Below, piece by piece: positions 6,139 through 11,511 of a stretch of DNA of 11,511 bases. The notes under the pieces are model-generated. The model did not search any database, was not told where the DNA came from, and was given only the letters and a program-made list of their open reading frames with translations. This DNA comes from Cytophagaceae bacterium (lineage in GTDB: Bacteria; Bacteroidota; Bacteroidia; Cytophagales; Spirosomataceae). The stretch covers positions 1-11,511 of the forward strand of contig CANHCG010000023.1 of the NCBI GenBank assembly GCA_947459055.1. Direction: 5' to 3'. How positions within the stretch are numbered: position 1 is the stretch's first letter; every line of letters starts with the position of its first letter. The translations under genes and the position numbers were made by a program.

Positions 6139-8256
6139 ATGAAAAATTTATTATTCCTTTTATTGTTCTTTTTTAGCTCCAATATTTTGGCGCAAAGCTT
6201 ACAATTTACGAGGAATACAAGCCTATCTGTGAAGGATTCCAATGGGGAAATGGCTAATCCTTGGGCGGGAGGTATCAATTCAGCTCAATTTTCCAATGTC
6301 GATCTAAATAGCGATGGACGGGACGATTTATTCACTTTTGATCGAACGAATCAGCTTATTTCAGTTTTTCTTCAAAAAACAAATGGGGCCTTTTTCTATG
6401 CCCCTGAATACATCAAATATTTTCCAAACTTAGAAAATTGGGCCTTATTTTCCGATTATGATGGGGATGGGCTGAAGGATCTATTTAGTTCGGCACCTGC
6501 GGGGATCAGGGTATTTAAAAATACGAGTAAAGGCGGGGTGTTGTCTTTTGTTGAGGTGGCGAATCCATTGTTTAGTGAAGGTTTTTCGGGGAAGATAAAT
6601 CTATATGTGGCCTCGTCGGATATTCCGGCCATCGGGGATGTGGATGGCGATGGGGATGTGGATATTTTGGCTTTTGAGCCAGGTGGTCATTACATCGAAT
6701 GGCATCAAAATATGTCGAGGGAAACGGGGAAGGCTTTGGGTTTATTATTTAAAAAGTCGGAGCAAAACTGGGGAGGATTCTTACATAATGATTGTCGCGA
6801 TATTCTTTTCTCGCAGGCTAAGACTCCTGGATTGGCTTCAGATGCGGTAGATGTGGCCTCTAAAACGTTGCATGTGGGGAATAGTTTGGCCTTATTGGAT
6901 TATGAAAAAGATGGTTTGTCGGACGTTTTATTTGGCCATGTGAGTTGTTCGAATTTGGTTTTTTTGCCAAATTCTGGGACTTTAGCCCAAGCGAAATTTG
7001 GACTTGCGAATTACGATTTCCCGAGCAAAGATCCGGTAAAAGTGGCTTCATTTGCAGCAGCTTATCCGATCGACGTGGATGGGGATGGGAAGGTAGAAAT
7101 TGTTGTCTCAACGAACACCTATGACAATGGGGGGTATTTGCAAGATTTCCAACGTTCGGCTACGCTGTATAGCTTTCAAAACGGGACATGGCTACGAAAG
7201 ACAGATGCCTTTTTACAAGCTGGGATGATCGATGTGGGGGAAGGTGCTTCACCGGTTTGGTGGGATGCGGATGGGGATGGAGACTATGATTTATTGATCG
7301 GAAATCAAGGTATCCGCGGTAATCAAGGCGTACGAGCTAGTATTTATTTTTATGAAAATGTAGGTTCAGCAACGCAGCCGGCACTTATTTTTCGGACGAA
7401 TGATTTTAAGCAATTTTCGACACAGGTGCAGGCTACTCAGGTGCAATTGCAAATAGCCACGTTGCCAGGTAAAAACCAGCCTTCTTTGTTAGTAAATTTT
7501 CAAAGTTTTGTGGGGCCTGGCCTTTGGTCCTTTAACGTAAATGCTTCTTCTTTTTCTAAAATAGAGCTGCCCGTGATGTTGGCCGGAGAAAGACCCTTTT
7601 TGGTCGATTGGGATCAAGACGGGCTTTTGGATGTGTTGATCTTAGATAAAATGGGGAAGGTTCGCGCCTATGGTTTTGGTAATTTAACCTTGCAATCGTC
7701 GGATTGGGCGAGTTTATCGGCCTTGTCCACTTGGACCATTCAGTCAATCGCTCTAGGTGATTTGAATGCGGATGGGCATTGGGAGGTGGTGGCATTGGAT
7801 CGCGATGGCTTGGTTCATGTAGGTTTTTTAGACGCTAAAAAGCAGAAAATTACCTGGGAGGACAGCATTGGGAATTCGATGAATCGGGTAGGGTTGAAGG
7901 GTTCAGTGACTATTTCGGATGTAAATCAAGATGGTCGGCCGGATCTGATGCTTGGTTTGGCCACAGGTGGGGTCCATGTATATGAAAATCGGACGATATC
8001 GCCTACAACTCAGCAATTGGAATCCCAGCTCTTGCAGGTATTTCCGAATCCGGCGCAAGAAGAAGTTTGTTTGCTCGCCAATGAACCGGGAACCTATGCC
8101 ATTCGAAATCTTCTCGGGCAAATCCTTATTTCAGGGCCATTAACGCGTGCTGAAGTGACAAAAATTGCCATCAAACGCTTCGCGAAGGGCATTTATTTCA
8201 TTGATTATCAAAGTCTTTTGGGGAAAAGAACTCAGATTAAATGGGTGGTGGATTAA
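6139..8256 (+). CDS. Secreted FG-GAP/VCBS-repeat protein with type IX sorting domain
   Basis: The 705-residue product is exported; its specific function is not recognised. Residues 1-19 are a signal peptide (MKNLLFLLLFFFSSNILA, then QS). The body holds nine Asp-rich loops of the DxDxDGxxD type that bind calcium in FG-GAP/VCBS propellers: 55-63, 106-114, 167-175, 254-262, 312-320, 376-384, 490-498, 541-549 and 594-602, often followed by hydrophobic strands such as DLLIG or DLMLG. This suggests a beta-propeller of about seven to nine blades. The last 75 residues (from LQVFPNPAQEEV at 632, through YAIRNLLGQIL, to GIYFIDY and a basic-hydrophobic end) match the Por/type A C-terminal sorting domain, so the mature protein should cross the outer membrane by the type IX system and be released or surface-anchored. 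Three cysteines (219, 270, 644) are present. The start is set by the signal peptide, although the frame is open upstream to 5920. It may be an adhesin or a binding scaffold; no enzymatic motif is seen. Confidence 0.9.
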   Translation: MKNLLFLLLFFFSSNILAQSLQFTRNTSLSVKDSNGEMANPWAGGINSAQFSNVDLNSDGRDDLFTFDRTNQLISVFLQKTNGAFFYAPEYIKYFPNLENWALFSDYDGDGLKDLFSSAPAGIRVFKNTSKGGVLSFVEVANPLFSEGFSGKINLYVASSDIPAIGDVDGDGDVDILAFEPGGHYIEWHQNMSRETGKALGLLFKKSEQNWGGFLHNDCRDILFSQAKTPGLASDAVDVASKTLHVGNSLALLDYEKDGLSDVLFGHVSCSNLVFLPNSGTLAQAKFGLANYDFPSKDPVKVASFAAAYPIDVDGDGKVEIVVSTNTYDNGGYLQDFQRSATLYSFQNGTWLRKTDAFLQAGMIDVGEGASPVWWDADGDGDYDLLIGNQGIRGNQGVRASIYFYENVGSATQPALIFRTNDFKQFSTQVQATQVQLQIATLPGKNQPSLLVNFQSFVGPGLWSFNVNASSFSKIELPVMLAGERPFLVDWDQDGLLDVLILDKMGKVRAYGFGNLTLQSSDWASLSALSTWTIQSIALGDLNADGHWEVVALDRDGLVHVGFLDAKKQKITWEDSIGNSMNRVGLKGSVTISDVNQDGRPDLMLGLATGGVHVYENRTISPTTQQLESQLLQVFPNPAQEEVCLLANEPGTYAIRNLLGQILISGPLTRAEVTKIAIKRFAKGIYFIDYQSLLGKRTQIKWVVD
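8030..8253 (+). other. Type IX secretion (Por, type A) C-terminal sorting domain
   Basis: This covers the last ~75 codons of the repeat-protein gene. The encoded VFPNPA motif, the strand pattern around YAIRNLLGQIL, the GIYFIDY strand and the short basic end are the standard layout of the type A sorting domain, which the PorU machinery in known systems cleaves after outer-membrane passage. Its presence implies a functional type IX secretion system elsewhere in the genome. Confidence 0.85.
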
Positions 8257-9206
8257 AAGAATTTAGGCGCACCTAAGATGATTTGTCGGAGGCTGACGAT
8301 AATAATCACGATCCCAACTAAGATCATCATGGCTTTCACTGGTAGTTTATTGGCCAATTTCGCGGCAATGGGTGCCGCCACGACGCCCCCTAAAATCAAT
8401 CCAGCGATGACTTGCCAATAACCCAATCCGATGACCATAAAAAAGGTGACGGAAGAAGCGAGGGAGACGAAAAATTCGGTAAGGTTCACACTCCCGATGG
8501 TATATTTGGGATGTCGGCCCGAGGCGATAAGCGTCGAAGAAACAATCGGTCCCCAACCGCCTCCGCCAATTGAATCCAAATAGCCACCAAACAAAGCTAG
8601 CCAGCCCACACGCTTCAAAGCCTTCTTTTCTTGGCGTTTGCGCAAAGCCTTTCGAATAATAATGGCTCCTAAGAATAAGGTATATACAGAAACGATAGGT
8701 TTAATATAGCCCGCATACTGCTCCAAATTCGATAATAAATAGGCCCCTAAAATCGCGCCGATAACGCCTGGAATGACGAGGGTTTTAAATAATTTGGAAT
8801 TTACATTCCCGAATTTTAAATGCATGTAGCCAGATACCCCCGAGGTAAACACTTCAGACGCGTGTACCGAGGCCGAAGCCGCTGCCGGTGAAATTCCTAC
8901 GGATAATAAAAAGGTCGTTGCCGTCACTCCATAGGCCATCCCGAGGGCCCCATCGATCATTTGGGCGATAAATCCACCTAACACGTAATATAAGATTTCG
9001 GAATTGACCGAATTAAAAATCGCAATCACATTTTCAGCCGTCAAATAACTGAATAATAAATGTCCCACAATCATTAACGCCAAGGCATTGCTGATGTGAA
9101 TAATCACCTCTGTGATGCTGCGATCCCTTTTCCAAATGGTCTGAACAGCCTTTGAAAGACTGGGGAACCTACTTTTGGGATCAGAAAATTCAGAATTCGT
9201 GGACAT
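8253..9206 (-). CDS. TauE/SafE-family (TSUP) membrane transporter
   Basis: TSUP proteins are inner-membrane carriers linked to export or uptake of sulfite, sulfonates, sulfoacetate and other small organic anions; the substrate here cannot be told from sequence. The 317-residue product has a cytosolic start of about 30 residues with basic patches and then eight or more hydrophobic segments, the clearest near 34-55, 72-84, 89-104, 143-160, 168-185, 246-262, 264-282 and 291-310. The two halves carry related family motifs, GGFIAQMIDGALGMAYG at 77-93 and GGYLDSIGGGGWGP at 207-220, each with a conserved Asp (85, 211), as expected from the internal duplication of this family. A basic loop (RKALRKRQEKKALKR, 185-199) joins the halves. 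No sulfur-metabolism gene is adjacent, apart from the distant ahcY. The ATG at 9206 is preceded by a good promoter match. Its stop shares TTAA with the convergent repeat-protein gene. Confidence 0.88.
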   Translation of the reverse strand: MSTNSEFSDPKSRFPSLSKAVQTIWKRDRSITEVIIHISNALALMIVGHLLFSYLTAENVIAIFNSVNSEILYYVLGGFIAQMIDGALGMAYGVTATTFLLSVGISPAAASASVHASEVFTSGVSGYMHLKFGNVNSKLFKTLVIPGVIGAILGAYLLSNLEQYAGYIKPIVSVYTLFLGAIIIRKALRKRQEKKALKRVGWLALFGGYLDSIGGGGWGPIVSSTLIASGRHPKYTIGSVNLTEFFVSLASSVTFFMVIGLGYWQVIAGLILGGVVAAPIAAKLANKLPVKAMMILVGIVIIIVSLRQIILGAPKFF

Positions 9207-9224
9207 AGGGTATAAAATTCCCTA

Positions 9225-9255
9225 CAAAACTAATAGACTTTACTTAATCTACCAA
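9225..9255 (-). promoter_or_regulatory. Bacteroidota-type promoter of the TSUP gene
   Basis: On the minus strand TTG (9255-9253) is followed after 20 bases by TAGTTTTG (9232-9225), an exact TAnnTTTG. This fits the TTG / TAnnTTTG pattern described for Flavobacterium-type promoters. A TTTG (9259-9256) lies just upstream at 23 bases. Transcription would begin near 9218 and leave a very short leader of about a dozen bases before the ATG at 9206. Confidence 0.55.
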
Positions 9256-9269
9256 CAAAGTAGAGTAAA
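9239..9269. repeat. Imperfect inverted repeat over the TSUP promoter
   Basis: TTTACT (9239-9244) pairs with AGTAAA (9264-9269), and CTAC (9249-9252) pairs with GTAG (9260-9263). Four unpaired bases lie on the left arm and a seven-base CAACAAA centre separates the halves. It covers the spacer and -33 of the TSUP promoter and lies about 58 bases before leuS, so it could be an operator or only a chance dyad in AT-rich DNA. Immediately beyond it, TTTTTT-CAT-AAAAAA (9272-9286) is a second small AT-only dyad. Confidence 0.35.
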
Positions 9270-9326
9270 TATTTTTTCATAAAAAAGCTCTAATTTGCAT
9301 CTCGTTTTGAAAAAAGATAAAAATTT

Positions 9327-11511
9327 ATGCGTTCAGAGTATCAGTTTAGCGAGATAGAAAAGCAATGGCAGGCCTTTTGGGCGGAGCATCAAACCTTTCA
9401 GGCCCAGGTGAATCCAAATAAACCCAAATATTATGTGTTGGACATGTTTCCTTATCCTTCGGGGGCGGGATTACATGTAGGCCATCCGCTGGGTTATATT
9501 GCATCTGATATTATGGCGCGCTATAAGCGTTTGCAAGGACATGAGGTTTTACACCCGATGGGGTTTGATTCGTTTGGTTTGCCAGCGGAACAATATGCGA
9601 TTCAAACGGGTCAGCATCCGGCTATTACGACGGAGGAGAATATTGCGCGGTATATCCAACAATTAAAAAACATGGGTTTCTCGTTCGATTGGTCACGTGA
9701 AGTGCGAACATCGGATGCTTCCTATTATCATTGGACCCAGTGGATTTTTATGCAATTGTTTAATTCGTGGTACAACCAAGAAACAGATCGTGCAGAATCC
9801 ATCGAAAGTTTAACAGGTATTTTGTCCCAAAAAGGCTCTATCGGATTGAAGGCTGTTTGTGATGAGGAGCTTGTTAGGATTTCAGCGGAGAGTTGGCATG
9901 CGATGAATGCAGAGGATCAATATGCCTATTTATTGAATTTCCGCTTGGCTTATTTGGATGATTCGGTGGTGAATTGGTGCCCGGGTTTAGGGACTGTGTT
10001 GGCCAATGATGAGGTGAAAGATGGCTTATCCGAGCGAGGTGGATTTCCGGTCGAGCAGAAAAAAATGCGCCAATGGTCCATGAGGATTACGGCCTATGCA
10101 GACCGTTTATTGCGTGGATTGGAAGAAGTGGATTGGTCGGATTCTTTGAAAGAACAACAACGAAATTGGATCGGTAAGTCGGTCGGTGCTGAAGTTGAAT
10201 TCGAAATCGAAAACGTTTCGGATAAAAAAATAAAAGTGTTTACGACACGTGTGGATACGATTTATGGCGTATCCTTTATGGTCTTAGCGCCGGAGCACGA
10301 ATGGGTAGAATCTTTGACAACCCCAGACCAAAAGGAAGCCGTGGAGGCCTATGTCACCTGGGCGAAGTCTCGTTCTGAGCTCGATCGGATGTCAGAAGTA
10401 AAACAAGTGTCCGGTGTTTTCACTGGAACTTATGTGTTAAATCCGCTCAATCAAGCCCGAGTGCCTTTGTTTTTGGCTGATTATGTCTTGGCGGGTTATG
10501 GTACCGGCGCGGTGATGGGTGTGCCTTCAGGCGATCAGCGCGACTGGAATTTTGCGAAACATTTTGATTTGCCGATAATCCCGATTTTGGACGCGCAGAA
10601 AGACATGGACAAACAAGCCGATGCGACCAAGGAAGGAAAATACATTAATTCAGGCATGATTGACGGAATGGGCTACAAGCAAGCGACCCAGACCTTGATT
10701 GATTGGATGGAAAGCGAGGAAATCGGCAAAGGAAAAATTCAGTATCGGATGCGAAATGCGGTGTTTTCTCGCCAAAGGTATTGGGGCGAACCCGTTCCCG
10801 TTTATTTCAAACCGAATGCGAAAGGGGATTTATTGCCTTATTTGATTCAAGAAAGTGAATTGCCATTGGAGCTACCAAAAATCGATAAATATTTACCTAC
10901 GGAAACCGGCGAACCGCCATTGGGTCGGGCAAGTGCCGATTGGAAATATCAAGGATTATATGATTACGAATGGTCGACAATGCCAGGTTGGGCCGGCTCA
11001 TCTTGGTATTGGTATCGCTATATGGATGCGCAAAATAAGTCGGAATTTGCATCCAAAGAGGCCATTGATTATTGGCAAGCGGTGGATTTATACATTGGAG
11101 GTTCGGAACATGCGACTGGGCATTTGTTGTATAGTCGTTTTTGGAATAAATTCTTAAAGGATTTAGGTTATGTGAAGGAGGAGGAATTTGCAAAGAAGTT
11201 GATTAACCAAGGAATGATTCAAGGGCGGTCGAATTTCGTTTATCGCTTAAAAAATTCAGAGAAGGTAACTTTTGTGTCTCATGGCTTAAAAAATCAATAT
11301 GACGTGGTGGCGTTGCATGTGGATGTGAACATTGTTGAAAATGATGTGTTGGATATTGAGGCCTTTAAAAACTCAAGGAAAGATGTACCGACGGATGCGG
11401 AGTTTATTTTGGAACAAGGGAAATACCTATGTGGATGGGAGGTTGAGAAAATGTCGAAATCGAAATTCAACGTCGTTAATCCCGATGATTTAATTGCTAA
11501 ATATGGCGCCG
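9327..11511 (+). CDS. leuS: Leucyl-tRNA synthetase (3' end outside the window)
   Basis: LeuS is the class I synthetase that charges tRNA-Leu with leucine and edits wrong amino acids in its CP1 domain. The frame is open without a break from the ATG at 9327 to the right edge (728 codons), lacking the anticodon-binding and C-terminal domains. Seen in order: MRSEYQFSEIEKQWQAFW; the ATP site YPSGAGLHVGH with the HIGH-type motif at residues 50-53; GFDSFGLPAEQYAI; NWCPGLGTVLANDEV from about 216, where the zinc-knuckle cysteines are mostly replaced (SERG at 235-238); the editing domain with TTRVDT at 306-311 and GAVMGVPSGDQRD ending at Asp406; FSRQRYWGEPVPV; YIGGSEHATGHLLYSRFW; QGMIQGRSNFVYR; and KMSKS at 708-712. 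The overall architecture, including the segment around SIESLTGILSQKG, resembles Bacteroidota LeuS. The leader is A-rich without a Shine-Dalgarno. A weak promoter candidate (TAATTTG at 9291-9297) lies upstream. Confidence 0.97.
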   Translation, partial: MRSEYQFSEIEKQWQAFWAEHQTFQAQVNPNKPKYYVLDMFPYPSGAGLHVGHPLGYIASDIMARYKRLQGHEVLHPMGFDSFGLPAEQYAIQTGQHPAITTEENIARYIQQLKNMGFSFDWSREVRTSDASYYHWTQWIFMQLFNSWYNQETDRAESIESLTGILSQKGSIGLKAVCDEELVRISAESWHAMNAEDQYAYLLNFRLAYLDDSVVNWCPGLGTVLANDEVKDGLSERGGFPVEQKKMRQWSMRITAYADRLLRGLEEVDWSDSLKEQQRNWIGKSVGAEVEFEIENVSDKKIKVFTTRVDTIYGVSFMVLAPEHEWVESLTTPDQKEAVEAYVTWAKSRSELDRMSEVKQVSGVFTGTYVLNPLNQARVPLFLADYVLAGYGTGAVMGVPSGDQRDWNFAKHFDLPIIPILDAQKDMDKQADATKEGKYINSGMIDGMGYKQATQTLIDWMESEEIGKGKIQYRMRNAVFSRQRYWGEPVPVYFKPNAKGDLLPYLIQESELPLELPKIDKYLPTETGEPPLGRASADWKYQGLYDYEWSTMPGWAGSSWYWYRYMDAQNKSEFASKEAIDYWQAVDLYIGGSEHATGHLLYSRFWNKFLKDLGYVKEEEFAKKLINQGMIQGRSNFVYRLKNSEKVTFVSHGLKNQYDVVALHVDVNIVENDVLDIEAFKNSRKDVPTDAEFILEQGKYLCGWEVEKMSKSKFNVVNPDDLIAKYGA

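Noticed and set aside
6087..6278. N-terminal extension of murF to the ATG at 6278
   Set aside because: The added residues do not resemble MurF, the predicted protein would be longer than the family, and the region is the signal-peptide end of the divergent gene.
6640..7280. Recurrent gatgtggatggggatggg-like DNA as a tandem repeat or CRISPR
   Set aside because: The repeats code for the DxDGDG calcium loops, are irregularly spaced and diverge at the DNA level.
6605..7795. Short open frames on both strands inside the repeat-protein gene (6605-6850 plus; 6860-7111 and 7556-7795 minus)
   Set aside because: They are shadows of the Asp/Gly-rich coding sequence, without signal peptide, domain or start context.
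10855..11193. Two ~100-codon open frames, one per strand, inside leuS
   Set aside because: They lie wholly within a clearly conserved LeuS region, have no recognisable protein features, and are frame shadows.

Overview
The window is ordinary chromosomal sequence from a Bacteroidota bacterium, most likely of the order Cytophagales. Four things point there: a secreted protein with a C-terminal type IX secretion (Por) sorting domain, promoter-like sites matching the phylum's TTTG / TAnnTTTG pattern, AT-rich leaders without Shine-Dalgarno sequences, and a leucyl-tRNA synthetase whose architecture resembles Bacteroidota versions. The genus cannot be fixed by reading alone. All seven genes have open frames, coding is dense, and every intergenic gap is under 140 bases.

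Left to right: (1) the 3' part of ftsK (plus strand, cut by the left edge), followed six bases later by a LolA-family lipoprotein carrier gene, probably one operon. (2) A symmetric hairpin flanked by A and T runs, which can end transcription from both sides. (3) On the minus strand, purQ (purine synthesis glutaminase), ahcY (S-adenosylhomocysteine hydrolase, with its own promoter and terminator) and murF (last cytoplasmic ligase of peptidoglycan precursor synthesis). These three share a direction but look like separate units. (4) Divergent from murF, with about 52 bases between, a 705-residue exported protein with nine FG-GAP/VCBS-type calcium-binding repeats and a type IX sorting tail. (5) Convergent with it, sharing a TTAA at the two stop codons, a TauE/SafE-family (TSUP) membrane transporter on the minus strand. 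(6) Divergent from that, leuS on the plus strand, cut by the right edge just after its KMSKS motif.

Most genes are housekeeping: chromosome segregation (FtsK), outer-membrane lipoprotein traffic (LolA), purine synthesis (PurQ), methyl-cycle detoxification (AhcY), cell wall (MurF) and translation (LeuS). The accessory content is the secreted repeat protein and the TSUP transporter. I found no insertion sequence, phage, CRISPR, toxin-antitoxin or RNA gene, and no convincing undescribed system. The items most worth a second look are the secreted repeat protein, the inverted repeat over the TSUP promoter, and the altered editing-site motifs in LeuS.
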